A stretch of DNA of 64,000 nucleotides from Pseudoduganella aquatica (GCF_009857595.1 NZ_WWCU01000027.1:1-64000); one strand, 5' to 3'. Numbered from the stretch's first letter, positions 37,770-46,317 are shown. Numbers and translations: made by a program. The notes: generated by a model not told the origin, from the letters alone.

Positions 37770-38070
37770 ACCCGCGCCCGGCATAGCCGGCTGCGGCGAG
37801 TCTTCGCGGTTGAAGACATGCGATACCCAGATGAAGGCCGCATTGCCATGCGCCTTGTTGCGTCGTCCCCCTCCAACCGGCTTTGGACACCTGGCAGATA
37901 GCCAGGGTCGGGAGAAAATGGTTTAGCGGGACAATGGCTTGCAGTCACCGCTTGCACCGCGCAGATAGCGCGGGTTACCGGTGCCGATGACACCTGGCAG
38001 ATAGCCAGGGTGATCGCTGAGTCATGTGTCATACTGAATAGAAAAGCCCGCTGCATGCGGGCTTTTTTAC
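37770..38070 (+). ncRNA. Structured intergenic region with repeated AGATA-loop hairpins, possible sRNA or 3' UTR
   Basis: The 339-base gap after the cold-shock gene has no coding frame but holds a series of stem-loops with the same loop. CCTGGC-AGATA-GCCAGG occurs at 37890-37906 and again at 37993-38009, and CCGCGC-AGATA-GCGCGG at 37957-37973. A related CCGGC-ATA-GCCGG lies at 37778-37790. The stems differ by compensatory changes while the loop is constant, as in a selected RNA. The region ends in a strong terminator at 38042. Whether it is transcribed alone or as the cold-shock 3' UTR is open; no promoter is clear. Confidence 0.45.
38042..38069 (+). terminator. Rho-independent terminator
   Basis: AAAAGCCCGC pairs with GCGGGCTTTT around a TGCAT loop and is followed by more T. 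It ends the cold-shock transcript and the hairpin region, and faces the rng remnant on the other strand. Confidence 0.9.
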
Positions 38071-38098
38071 GTCTGGCTGCCGGGTTGATTTTATTCTG

Positions 38099-38531
<433 letters not shown>

Positions 38532-38534
38532 CGA

Positions 38535-39053
38535 TTAACGGACTGTCCAGTTCATGGTGTCATGCAATGAGTTTTTGTCCACGACGGCCGGATGAGGGTC
38601 TATTGCTTTGAGCAAGGTTCGCAGTTTCAATTCCAGCTTGTCAGGCTCAAAGGCGCGGGGCCGCAATCGTGAGTGCTTTGCAGGCTGCTCCAAGTGGCAG
38701 ACGACGCGCAGCTTTCTGGACTTGAGCAGTTCTTTCGCCATGCGCTGCTCATCAGTATTTACAGCATGGCACTGCGCGCTCACCAGTCCTGCCAGCGTAT
38801 CCCGTACCTTGACGGCGATTTCATCGGCCAAATCTATGGCCTTGGTTCTGGCGTGCTGGCGGAAGTCTTTGACCTCAATGAGCCACAGTGCGTTGTTCTC
38901 TTTGACGACGATATCAACAGCTTTGCTTGCACCGCAGGTATTCTGAAATTGATTGCGATAGTGGGACCAGTCATCGTATTTGCTCGACTTCGCGCCCGGC
39001 GGGAAGTCGAACGTTAGCGCGCCTTCCGTGATCGACTGTTCAATGACGGGCAT
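38535..39053 (-). CDS. Putative PD-(D/E)XK nuclease, partner of the AAA ATPase
   Basis: This 172-residue protein does not match a family I can name. The central part has a strand-loop-strand pattern, AVDIVVKENNALWLIEVKDF, with Asp47, Glu60 and Lys62 in the D-x12-E-x-K spacing of PD-(D/E)XK nucleases. An upstream Tyr/Trp/Arg-rich helix (KYDDWSHYRNQF) and a Lys/Arg-rich C-terminal half follow the same logic of DNA binding. The ATG overlaps the ATPase stop by one base (TAATG), so both are made from one message. The gene ends four bases inside the left repeat junction. Toxic effector or DNA-cleaving subunit of a defence pair is the favoured reading. Confidence 0.65.
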   Translation of the reverse strand: MPVIEQSITEGALTFDFPPGAKSSKYDDWSHYRNQFQNTCGASKAVDIVVKENNALWLIEVKDFRQHARTKAIDLADEIAVKVRDTLAGLVSAQCHAVNTDEQRMAKELLKSRKLRVVCHLEQPAKHSRLRPRAFEPDKLELKLRTLLKAIDPHPAVVDKNSLHDTMNWTVR

Positions 39054-40090
39054 TATCGATCCTCGGCAGCGAGGAATCGGTCAGACTGATGCAGTTCCTC
39101 ATCCAGCAGCACTAGCGTTTGCAAATCATCGATCTTGTCGCCTTGTTCCAGCGCGACTTCGTCGACAGCGTCTTTCAGCGAAAAATAACGTGTAGGTAGC
39201 GCAGCGTAAGTGCCGCTTGCGGTCAGCATTTCCAACTCCCTGAGCAGGAATAGTGAATGGGTCGCAATGAACACCTGGATGCCTTCAGCTGCCAAATGGA
39301 CTATGCTTTCAGCAATAACCTTGATAAGTTTTGGATTCAGGTTGGTTTCGGGTTCGTCCCAAAACAGGTAGCCTTGTTCCAGCAACACACCGGTACTGAT
39401 CAGGCGTGCCAGCATGGCCAGCTTACGCAGCCCTTCCGCAACCAAGGGCATTTCCATACGGCCCGCCCCCGCGACGTGTAAGTAGAACCGGCCACTGGCG
39501 GCATCGACCACGACCTTGCCGCCCATTGCTTTTTCGAGCGGTTTCAGAAGGCGTGCTGCATCGCGGGTGCGGGGACCCTTGATCGACGGGGCGCCGAGCA
39601 GCGACACGGTATCGCGCCATGCTTCTTCGAATTCGACATGGTAGTTGTCGTACAGAGGAACAAACCACGGGCACAAAGTAGCCAGTTCACGCGTGGGCAG
39701 ATAAACCGGCGGCAGGGCCAGATTTTCCTTGGGAGCCTTGATGACTTCCACCTGCGACTTGGCATTGGTGGCAAACGCAATGGAAGAATTTTTACCGGGA
39801 GCGTCCATCGTCAAGGTAATTTCACAACGATCACGGCCCTGTTTTCGCTTGACGAGGCGACCGATGGATTCTGGACGCATTACTCCAAGCAATTTGTCCG
39901 CATATGCCCGTTCGAAGTTGGTTTTGGCGAAGTCTTTGCCGGATTGAACTTTGAGCATTGCATAGATGGCCTTGAGCACATGCGATTTGCCCATGGCATT
40001 CTCGCCGACGATTACATTCAGACCTTTGGAGAAAGTCCAGACCTCGTTGGGAACGGTGGTGAGGTTGTGAAATTTTGCTTTCTTAAGCAT
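39053..40090 (-). CDS. AAA/ABC-type ATPase (SMC/Rad50-like head), candidate defence sensor
   Basis: This 345-residue ATPase has Walker A GENAMGKS at 29-36, an ABC-signature-like AEGLRKLAML at 218-227, Walker B YLFWDEPETNLNP at 241-253 and the switch His278 in IATHSLFLLRE. This is the AAA_15/AAA_21 layout of OLD and Septu PtuA ATPases, but there is no TOPRIM nuclease domain after it. The nuclease is instead supplied by the overlapping downstream gene. The insertion between Walker A and Walker B is short, without a coiled coil. Codon use and A/T content mark it as acquired. A role in DNA repair cannot be excluded. Confidence 0.8.
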   Translation of the reverse strand: MLKKAKFHNLTTVPNEVWTFSKGLNVIVGENAMGKSHVLKAIYAMLKVQSGKDFAKTNFERAYADKLLGVMRPESIGRLVKRKQGRDRCEITLTMDAPGKNSSIAFATNAKSQVEVIKAPKENLALPPVYLPTRELATLCPWFVPLYDNYHVEFEEAWRDTVSLLGAPSIKGPRTRDAARLLKPLEKAMGGKVVVDAASGRFYLHVAGAGRMEMPLVAEGLRKLAMLARLISTGVLLEQGYLFWDEPETNLNPKLIKVIAESIVHLAAEGIQVFIATHSLFLLRELEMLTASGTYAALPTRYFSLKDAVDEVALEQGDKIDDLQTLVLLDEELHQSDRFLAAEDR

Positions 40091-40174
40091 GTGATCTTCC
40101 TATTGGAATGCCGTCCGATGCCGCCGTATTCCGAAATGCATATGAATGTCTTGGTCAGAACGATCCGGGCTGGC

Positions 40175-41638
40175 TTACATCAGGATCACGTCGTACTGTT
40201 CCTGGTGGTAGGAGTTCTCCACCTGCAGCGAGATCTTCTTGCCGATGAAATCGCCCAGCATGGCCAGGTGCTGGGATTCCTCTTCCAGGAACAGGTCCAC
40301 CACTTCCTGCGAGGCGAGGATGCGGAATTCGCGCGGGTTGAATTGCTTGGCTTCGCGCAGCAGCTCGCGCAGGATCTCGTAGCAGATGGTGCGCGAGGTC
40401 TTGACCTGGCCCTTGCCGGCGCAGGCCGGGCAGGGTTCGCACAGGATGTGGGCCAGCGATTCGCGCGTGCGCTTGCGCGTCATCTCCACCAGTCCCAGCG
40501 CCGAGAAGCCGCTCACCGACACCTTGGTGCGGTCGCGCGCCAAAGTCTTCTTCAGCTCCAGCAGCACCGCGCTGCGGTGCTCGGCGTTCTCCATGTCGAT
40601 GAAGTCGAGGATGATGATGCCGCCCAAATTACGCAGCCGCAGCTGGCGCGCGATGGCGTGCGCTGCCTCCAGGTTGGTCTTGAAGATGGTGTCGGCAAAG
40701 TTGCGCCCGCCCACGAAGCCGCCGGTGTTGACGTCGATGGTGGTCATGGCCTCGGTCTGGTCGACGATCAGGTAGCCGCCGGATTTCAGGTCCACGCGCC
40801 GGCCCAGCGCGCGCAGGATCTCCTCCTCCACGCCGTACAGGTCGAACAGCGGCCGCTCGCCGGTGTAGTGCTGCAGGCGCGGCAGCACACTGGGGGTGTA
40901 GGTCTTGCCGAATTCGGTCAGCGCGATAAAGTTCTCGCGCGAGTCCACCTGGATGGTGGCCGTTTCGTCGTGCACGAAGTCGCGCAGCACGCGCTGGGCC
41001 AGGCTCAAGTCCTGGTGCAGCAGGCTGGTGGCGGGCCGGGTGCGCGCGCCGTGCGTGATGGCGGCCCAGGTCTTGCGCAGGTAGTCCACGTCGGCCGCCA
41101 GGTCGGAGTCCGACGCGTCCTCGGCCTGCGTGCGCACGATGTAGCCGCCTTTTTCCTCGGCCGGCAGCAGCCCTTGCAGGCGCGTGCGCAGCGACTCGCG
41201 CTCGCTTTCCTTCTCGATCTTCTGCGACACGCCGATATGGTTGTCCTGCGGCAGATAGACCAGCATGCGCCCGGCGATCGAAATCTGGGTCGACAGGCGC
41301 GCGCCCTTGGTGCCGATCGGGTCCTTGATCACCTGCACCGTCAGCACCTGGCCGTCGAACAGGATCTTCTCGATCGGCGTGGGGGCGGCGTTCTGGCCGT
41401 CGTGCGGGCGCGCTTCCCAGATGTCGGCCACGTGCAGGAAGGCGGCCCGCTCCAGGCCGATGTCGATAAAGGCCGACTGCATGCCCGGCAGCACCCGCAC
41501 CACCTTGCCCGAATAGACGTTGCCCGCCAGGCCGCGCGTGAGCGTGCGCTCGATGTGCAGTTCCTGGACCGCGCCCTGGAGTATCAGGGCGACCCGGGTT
41601 TCTTGCGGGGTGATGTTGATGAGGATGTCTTCGTTCAT
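40175..41638 (-). CDS. rng: Ribonuclease G
   Basis: This 487-residue endoribonuclease matures 16S rRNA and degrades mRNA. The N-terminal S1 domain is interrupted as usual (VYSGKVVRVLPGMQSAFIDIG), and the DNase I-like metal site lies in TIDVNTGGFVG and IILDFIDM. The zinc-link region is CPACAGKG. The last 143 codons are duplicated at 38099. The intact copy differs there by a Cys in place of Arg (ILCEPC against ILREPC). This gene therefore has a hybrid 3' end that probably arrived with the islet. It ends the conserved nadD-rsfS-rlmH-maf run. Confidence 0.96.
   Translation of the reverse strand: MNEDILINITPQETRVALILQGAVQELHIERTLTRGLAGNVYSGKVVRVLPGMQSAFIDIGLERAAFLHVADIWEARPHDGQNAAPTPIEKILFDGQVLTVQVIKDPIGTKGARLSTQISIAGRMLVYLPQDNHIGVSQKIEKESERESLRTRLQGLLPAEEKGGYIVRTQAEDASDSDLAADVDYLRKTWAAITHGARTRPATSLLHQDLSLAQRVLRDFVHDETATIQVDSRENFIALTEFGKTYTPSVLPRLQHYTGERPLFDLYGVEEEILRALGRRVDLKSGGYLIVDQTEAMTTIDVNTGGFVGGRNFADTIFKTNLEAAHAIARQLRLRNLGGIIILDFIDMENAEHRSAVLLELKKTLARDRTKVSVSGFSALGLVEMTRKRTRESLAHILCEPCPACAGKGQVKTSRTICYEILRELLREAKQFNPREFRILASQEVVDLFLEEESQHLAMLGDFIGKKISLQVENSYHQEQYDVILM
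40177..40607. repeat. Direct repeat, right copy (rng 3' end)
   Basis: Right partner of the repeat at 38101-38531, lying inside the intact rng gene. The nine mismatches are scattered and several are synonymous, which points to an allele from a related strain rather than a fresh tandem copy. Confidence 0.93.
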
Positions 41639-41698
41639 GGAGTGTTGCCTTATTGTTCTGAACGAAGATCATACACGCGCCACTGCGGAGCGGCAAAC

Positions 41699-42742
41699 TC
41701 AGTCGACCAGCGTGCTTTGCGCGGCAATCTCGGGCGGCAGGACAATATTGTGGCGCAGCAGCTGCGCGTGGCTGAACACGAAGCGGCCGCGCTGCGCGGT
41801 CACGGGGTAAATGCTGCTCGGCGCGGCGCCGGACAGGATGCGCAGCGCGATGTCCGCCGCCGCCATGCCCTGCTCGCGGCCGTCCAGCACCAGGCCGCCC
41901 ACGGCCAGGTCCGGGCCGACGAAGAAGTCCCACAGCCCGAACACAGGCACCTGGGCGTGTTCCGAGGTCCAGCGCAGCATGGCCATGGCCGTGCGCGGAA
42001 AGGCGGTCTCTTCGCGCACGGCCTGGTAGGTGCCGAGGTAGATGGCGTCGTAGCCCTTGCTGCGCGCCGCCAGCACTTCGGCCTGCCACAGCGGCCAGTC
42101 GGCGATCAGCTTGATGTCGACCTCCAGCCCCTCGATGGTTTGCCGCGCGCGGCCCTGGAAGACTTCGCTGAGCAGCACGGTGGAGGTCATGCTGGTGTCG
42201 AACAGGAACAGCACGCGCCGCGCCGCAGGCAGGATCTTGCGCAACTGCGCGACATTGCGCTTGACCAGCGGCCGCTCCAGCACGCCCGTGATGTTGCGCA
42301 CCTTGGCCGGGTCGAAATAGGCGCGCGGATTGTTGTTGATGCCCAGGTAGACCACCGGCGTGGCGGTGGCGCCCAGCCGGGCAGCCAGCAGGCTGAGCGC
42401 GGCGTCGTCGCCCACGATCACCAGCGCCGGTTTCAGTTTCAGGTAGCTGGCCCAGGCGCTGTCGGCCATGGCGGCGTGGCGCGCCGGCGGCAGGCGCTTG
42501 GTGTCGAGTTCCACGCTGACCACGCGGTAGGCCGGTTCCAGGCGCGCTTGCAGGGCGGCCTTGTAGCCGGCGTCCCATTCAAAGCCGGCATGGTAGCTTT
42601 CGATCAGCAGGATGGTGGGGGCAGGGGATTGCGCCGCAGCCGGCGCGGCGGCGCTCCAGAGCGCCGGCATGGGCAGCAACGCCGCTAGTGTCCGCAGCGC
42701 CTTCCTGCGCGCCCGGTGACTGGCCTGCTGCTGCCGCTTCAT
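41699..42742 (-). CDS. ABC transporter substrate-binding protein family (PF04392-like)
   Basis: This 347-residue exported protein begins with a basic, Arg-rich leader (RARRKALRTLAALL) ending near PAAAQS. The mature part has the two-lobe periplasmic-binding fold: ILLIESYHAGFEWDAGYK, then PALVIVGDDAALSLLAARLG and PVVYLGINNN. No permease or ATPase gene is adjacent, so it may instead be an orphan sensor-type binding protein. It sits between maf and rng, interrupting an otherwise conserved pair, and leaves a 60-base gap before rng. The ligand is unknown. Confidence 0.75.
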   Translation of the reverse strand: MKRQQQASHRARRKALRTLAALLPMPALWSAAAPAAAQSPAPTILLIESYHAGFEWDAGYKAALQARLEPAYRVVSVELDTKRLPPARHAAMADSAWASYLKLKPALVIVGDDAALSLLAARLGATATPVVYLGINNNPRAYFDPAKVRNITGVLERPLVKRNVAQLRKILPAARRVLFLFDTSMTSTVLLSEVFQGRARQTIEGLEVDIKLIADWPLWQAEVLAARSKGYDAIYLGTYQAVREETAFPRTAMAMLRWTSEHAQVPVFGLWDFFVGPDLAVGGLVLDGREQGMAAADIALRILSGAAPSSIYPVTAQRGRFVFSHAQLLRHNIVLPPEIAAQSTLVD

Positions 42743-42754
42743 CTGCCCACTCGC

Positions 42755-43375
42755 CTAGGGCAGCGGCAGTCCGGCCTGGCGCAGCAGCTGCGCCGTTTCG
42801 TACAGCGGCAGGCCCATGATGCCCGAATGGCTGCCTTCGATATGCTCGACGAACAGCGAAGCGAGGCCCTGGATGCCATAGCCGCCGGCCTTGTCGTAAG
42901 GCTCCTGGGTGGCGCAATAGGCCTGGATGGAGGTGGGGGAGAGGGTGCCGAAGCGCACTTCGGACACTTGCGTGACCTGCAGCGCGATATTGTGGTGGTG
43001 CACGGCGATGGCCGTCATCACCTGGTGGGTGCGGCCGGACAGCTGCTCCAGCATGGCCACCGCTTCCGCGTTGTTGGCCGGCTTGCCCAGGATGGCGCCG
43101 TCCACGGTGACCGTGGTGTCGGCCGCCAGCACCGGGCGCGAGACCAGGTGGCGGCGCTGCACCAGGTTCCAGGCGAAGGCCGCTTTTTCAGCCGCCACGC
43201 GGCCCACGTAGTCGTAGGCCTTTTCGCCGGGCAGCACCTCCTCGGTGACGTCGGCGCCGCGCGGGCCGTCGCTGCGCAGCAGCAGCAGCTCGAAATCAAC
43301 GCCGATCTGGCGCAGCAGTTCGCGCCGCCTCGGGCTTTTAGACGCCAGGTAGATTTTCTTGTCGACCGGTTTCAT
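42755..43375 (-). CDS. maf: Maf family nucleotide pyrophosphatase (dTTP/UTP type)
   Basis: This 206-residue enzyme hydrolyses non-canonical or surplus nucleotides (dTTP, UTP and 5-substituted forms in the YhdE class). The start IYLASKSPRRRELLRQIG holds the phosphate-binding Ser and Arg pair; VLAADTTVTVDG carries the catalytic Asp; DKAGGYGIQG distinguishes the dTTP/UTP class from the m7GTP class. It lies 20 bases after rlmH on the same strand. Confidence 0.95.
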   Translation of the reverse strand: MKPVDKKIYLASKSPRRRELLRQIGVDFELLLLRSDGPRGADVTEEVLPGEKAYDYVGRVAAEKAAFAWNLVQRRHLVSRPVLAADTTVTVDGAILGKPANNAEAVAMLEQLSGRTHQVMTAIAVHHHNIALQVTQVSEVRFGTLSPTSIQAYCATQEPYDKAGGYGIQGLASLFVEHIEGSHSGIMGLPLYETAQLLRQAGLPLP

Positions 43376-43395
43376 GATGTCGTGCTTTCACCGTT

Positions 43396-43866
43396 CTAAA
43401 CGCGATGATAAGGGTGGTTCTGCGTAATGGTCCACGCCCGGTACAGCTGCTCGGCCAGCATCACGCGCACCATCCCATGCGGCAGCGTCATGCTGGAAAT
43501 GCGTATCAAGCCTTCGGCGCGCGCTTTCAGGGCCGGGTCCAGCCCGTCGGCGCCGCCGATCAGGAAGGCCGTGTCGCGCCCGTCCTGCTGCCACAGCTCC
43601 AGCTGCTGGGACAGGCCCACGCTGGTCAAGTCCTTGCCGCGCTCGTCGAGCGCAATGATGCGCACCGACTTGGGCAGCGCCGCCTCGATGCGCTCGCGTT
43701 CGAGCGCCATGGCGGTGGCGGCGGTCTTGCTGCCGGAACGCTCGACCGGCTTGATTTCCTTGAGCACGATGCGCAGCTCGGGCGGCATGCGCTTCGTGTA
43801 TTCGGCGTAGCCGGACTCGATCCAGGCCGGCATCTTGTGCCCGACTGCGGCGATAATCAGCTGCAC
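43396..43866 (-). CDS. rlmH: 23S rRNA (pseudouridine1915-N3)-methyltransferase
   Basis: This 156-residue SPOUT methyltransferase acts on helix 69 of 23S rRNA in assembled ribosomes. The AdoMet-binding knot is visible in AFLIGGADGLDP and the C-terminal MTLPHGMVRVMLAEQLYRAW. The N-terminal IIAAVGHKMPAWIESGYAEY is also characteristic. Length is exactly that of the family. It is 13 bases after the rsfS gene, the usual partner. Confidence 0.98.
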   Translation of the reverse strand: MQLIIAAVGHKMPAWIESGYAEYTKRMPPELRIVLKEIKPVERSGSKTAATAMALERERIEAALPKSVRIIALDERGKDLTSVGLSQQLELWQQDGRDTAFLIGGADGLDPALKARAEGLIRISSMTLPHGMVRVMLAEQLYRAWTITQNHPYHRV

Positions 43867-43879
43867 TGCGTCCCCGGCC

Positions 43880-44611
43880 TTATTCGGCTGCCGCTTTTTT
43901 CAGGCGCTTGATCACGGTCTTGGCCGGCGCTTCGGCAGCGGCCTTGAGCTTGGAGGCGACCTTGGCTTTTTCTTCGCGGTTGGCCTTGGTGGAAGCGGTC
44001 AGCGACTTGGTGGCGCCCACTTTCACTTTTTTGCCTTCCGGGATGGCCGGATCGATAGGCTCGGCTTTCTTGCGCGGCTTTTTCACCACGGCGTCGGTGT
44101 CGACCGGCGCGGCCTTCGGCTTGGCCTTGGTCACGCCAGGCTTGCGCGCAGGGACGGCTTTCTTCTCGATGACAGGCTCGGCGGCTTTCTCTTTCTTGCC
44201 GGCGGCCAGATGGCCCGACACTTTCTTCGGCGCGGCAGCTTCGGCGCCTTCGGTGGTGGACTTGCGCTTGGCCGCGCCCAGTTTCACCGGCTTGTCGCCC
44301 CAGATCTCTTCCAGGCGGTAGTAAGCGCGGATAGGCGCCTGCATGATGTGGACGATCATGTCGCCCAGGTCGACCAGCACCCATTCACCGGTGTCCTCGC
44401 CTTCCATGCCGATGACGTCGCCGCCGGCGGCTTTCACCTTGTCGCGCACCGAGGCGGCCAGCGCCTTGGTCTGGCGGTTGGAGGTGCCGGACACGATCGC
44501 GATGCGGTCGAACAGGCTGGTCAGGTGGGTGGTGTCGAACAGGGCGATTTCCTGGCCTTTAACGTCTTCCAGGGCGTCCACGACCAGGGTTTGCAGTTTT
44601 TTAATATCCAT
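43880..44611 (-). CDS. rsfS: Ribosome silencing factor with a long Lys/Ala-rich tail
   Basis: Residues 1-115 are a standard RsfS domain (IALFDTTHLTSLFDRIAIVSG, then GEWVLVDLGDMIVHIMQAP). It binds ribosomal protein uL14 and blocks subunit joining in starvation. The normal protein stops near residue 115-130, but here another 120 residues follow. They are rich in Lys, Ala, Pro and Glu and resemble a histone H1-like or SR-type disordered tail. The tail stays in frame and ends 13 bases before rlmH. The extension could bind RNA; that is inference. Confidence 0.92.
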   Translation of the reverse strand: MDIKKLQTLVVDALEDVKGQEIALFDTTHLTSLFDRIAIVSGTSNRQTKALAASVRDKVKAAGGDVIGMEGEDTGEWVLVDLGDMIVHIMQAPIRAYYRLEEIWGDKPVKLGAAKRKSTTEGAEAAAPKKVSGHLAAGKKEKAAEPVIEKKAVPARKPGVTKAKPKAAPVDTDAVVKKPRKKAEPIDPAIPEGKKVKVGATKSLTASTKANREEKAKVASKLKAAAEAPAKTVIKRLKKAAAE

Positions 44612-45273
44612 TATTCTTTGTAAAGATTATGTTGTTCAATATAGTCTAGCACTACCGGCGGAATAAGTAAGGCTGGCAAAGCCGGCCGCGTTCCGCGTTG
44701 TAATGCCGCACGAATGCCGGTGGCTGAGATGTCCAGCGCCAGATCGGGCGCCATGCACGTCAGTCCAGACGGCGATTTTCCTATTTGCTCCGGCGCAGCC
44801 GCGCGCCGGGCGAATTCTTGTGCCACTGCCGGCGGCAGGGCGTCCAGCCGGAAGCCGGGGCGGGCCGCCACGCACAGGTGGGCCAGCCCGAACAGCGCCT
44901 GCCAGTCATGCCAGGTGTCGAGCCGCTGCAGCTGGTCGGCCCCCATCAGGAAAGCGATGGACGCCTGCGGCCCCAGTTCGGCGCGCAGCTCGCGCAGCGT
45001 GTCGACCGTGTAGGTCGGCTGGCCGCGTTCCAGCTCGCGCCGGTCCACCGTCACCGGGAAAGGCTGGCCCGCGAAGGCCAGCGCCACCATCTCGGCGCGC
45101 TGGGCCGGCGTGGCTTTCAGCGCCGCCTTCTGCCAGGGCAGGGCGGGCAATACCACCAGCTCGTCGGCCTGCAGCAGGCGCATGAAATGCGCGCCGAGGG
45201 CAACGTGGCCGTTGTGGACCGGATCGAATGTGCCTCCCAGCAGGGCGATGCGGCGGGCCGGGGCGGGCTGCAT
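44611..45273 (-). CDS. nadD: Nicotinate-nucleotide adenylyltransferase
   Basis: This 220-residue enzyme converts nicotinate mononucleotide to its adenine dinucleotide in NAD synthesis. GGTFDPVHNGH near the N-terminus and the ISATGIR motif near the C-terminus are diagnostic. I chose ATG 45273 because it gives the family length; a GTG at 45294 overlaps the hemF stop (TAGTG) and would add seven residues, and longer starts run into hemF. The stop shares one base with the rsfS start. Confidence 0.95.
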   Translation of the reverse strand: MQPAPARRIALLGGTFDPVHNGHVALGAHFMRLLQADELVVLPALPWQKAALKATPAQRAEMVALAFAGQPFPVTVDRRELERGQPTYTVDTLRELRAELGPQASIAFLMGADQLQRLDTWHDWQALFGLAHLCVAARPGFRLDALPPAVAQEFARRAAAPEQIGKSPSGLTCMAPDLALDISATGIRAALQRGTRPALPALLIPPVVLDYIEQHNLYKE

Positions 45274-45293
45274 GGCATCGGGCACCGTGTGCA

Positions 45294-46205
45294 CTACGCC
45301 AGCCAGTCGCGGTGCGGCAGGAAGTCGGTGTACAGCGCCGCTTCCGGCGAACCGGGCTCGGGGTGCCAGTCGTAGCGCCATTTCACCACCGGCGGCATCG
45401 ACATCAGGATGGCTTCGGTGCGTCCGCCCGACTGCAGGCCGAACAGGGTGCCGCGGTCGAACACCAGGTTGAATTCGACGTAGCGGCCGCGCCGGTAAGC
45501 CTGGAAGTCGCGCTCGCGTTCACCGTATGGGGTGTCCTTGCGGCGCGCCAGCACAGGCAGGTAGGCGTCCAGGAAGGCGTCGCCCACGCTGCGCACCATG
45601 GCGAAGCTTTGCTCGAAACCGGCGGCGTTGAAGTCATCGAAGAAGATGCCGCCCACGCCGCGCGCTTCCTTGCGGTGTTTCAGGTAAAAATAGTCGTCGC
45701 ACCAGCGCTTGAAGCGCGGATGCAGATCATCGCCGAAGGGCGCCAGCGCGTTGGCGCAGGTCTGGTGGAAATGGCGCGCATCTTCCTCGAAGCCGTAGTA
45801 GGGCGTCAGGTCCATGCCGCCGCCGAACCACCACACCGGCGTGCCGTCGGCCGCCGTGGTGCTGAAGAAGCGCACATTCATATGCACCGTGGGCGCGTAG
45901 GGATTGCGCGGATGCAGCACCAGCGACACCCCGGTCGCCTCCCAGGCGCGGCCGCCCAGTTCCGGGCGGGCCGCCGCGGCGGACGGCGGCAGCGCCGCGC
46001 CCATCACGTGGGAAAAATTGCAGCCGCCGCGTTCCAGCACATTGCCCTCTTCCACCAGGCGCGAAACACCGCCGCCGCCTTCCGGACGCTCCCACGCGTC
46101 GCGCAGGAAAGGCGTGCCGTCCAGCGTCTCCAGCGCCTGCACGATGCGGTTCTGCAGCTCGAGCAGGTAATCCTTGACGGCGGCAGGGGAGGGCGAAGAC
46201 GACAT
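45294..46205 (-). CDS. hemF: Oxygen-dependent coproporphyrinogen III oxidase
   Basis: This 303-residue cytosolic enzyme of heme synthesis decarboxylates coproporphyrinogen III using O2. Diagnostic segments are RGGGGVSR-like EGGGGVSRL, HPRNPYAPTVHMNVR, WWFGGGMDLTPYYG and GVGGIFFDDF, and RRGRYVEFNLVFDRGT close to the end. Length is normal. It lies between a long perfect inverted repeat upstream and nadD downstream. An aerobic or microaerobic life style is implied. Confidence 0.98.
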   Translation of the reverse strand: MSSSPSPAAVKDYLLELQNRIVQALETLDGTPFLRDAWERPEGGGGVSRLVEEGNVLERGGCNFSHVMGAALPPSAAAARPELGGRAWEATGVSLVLHPRNPYAPTVHMNVRFFSTTAADGTPVWWFGGGMDLTPYYGFEEDARHFHQTCANALAPFGDDLHPRFKRWCDDYFYLKHRKEARGVGGIFFDDFNAAGFEQSFAMVRSVGDAFLDAYLPVLARRKDTPYGERERDFQAYRRGRYVEFNLVFDRGTLFGLQSGGRTEAILMSMPPVVKWRYDWHPEPGSPEAALYTDFLPHRDWLA

Positions 46206-46246
46206 TCGGCGGCGGGAAAAGAAATTGAAGGACGGGATTGTAACAT

Positions 46247-46306
46247 GGGGTCAGTTCTGTCATCGCGTCATGCACTGGAGCATGACGCGATGACAGAACT
46301 GACCCC
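46247..46306. repeat. Perfect 26-bp inverted repeat with 8-base loop
   Basis: Left arm 46247-46272 begins GGGGTCAGTTCTGTC; right arm 46281-46306 is its exact complement, ending in GACAGAACTGACCCC. The loop is CACTGGAG. It lies in the gap between purD and hemF. Similar GGGGTCAG-ended hairpins are known as dispersed repeats in betaproteobacteria and may be substrates of a REP-associated transposase. Confidence 0.9.
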
Positions 46307-46317
46307 GGTGGTGGTGC

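Larger units (their letters stand above)
38532..40176. mobile_element. Acquired two-gene islet inserted at the rng 3' end
   Basis: A segment of about 1.65 kb lies between the two copies of the rng 3' end. It is visibly poorer in G/C than its surroundings and carries only an ATPase gene and a nuclease gene, both on the minus strand. No integrase, transposase or terminal inverted repeat is seen. With the new rng end (to 40607) the inserted unit would be 2076 bases, restoring an intact rng while displacing the old end. The route of entry (homologous recombination on rng, or an integrase supplied elsewhere) is inference. Confidence 0.7.
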
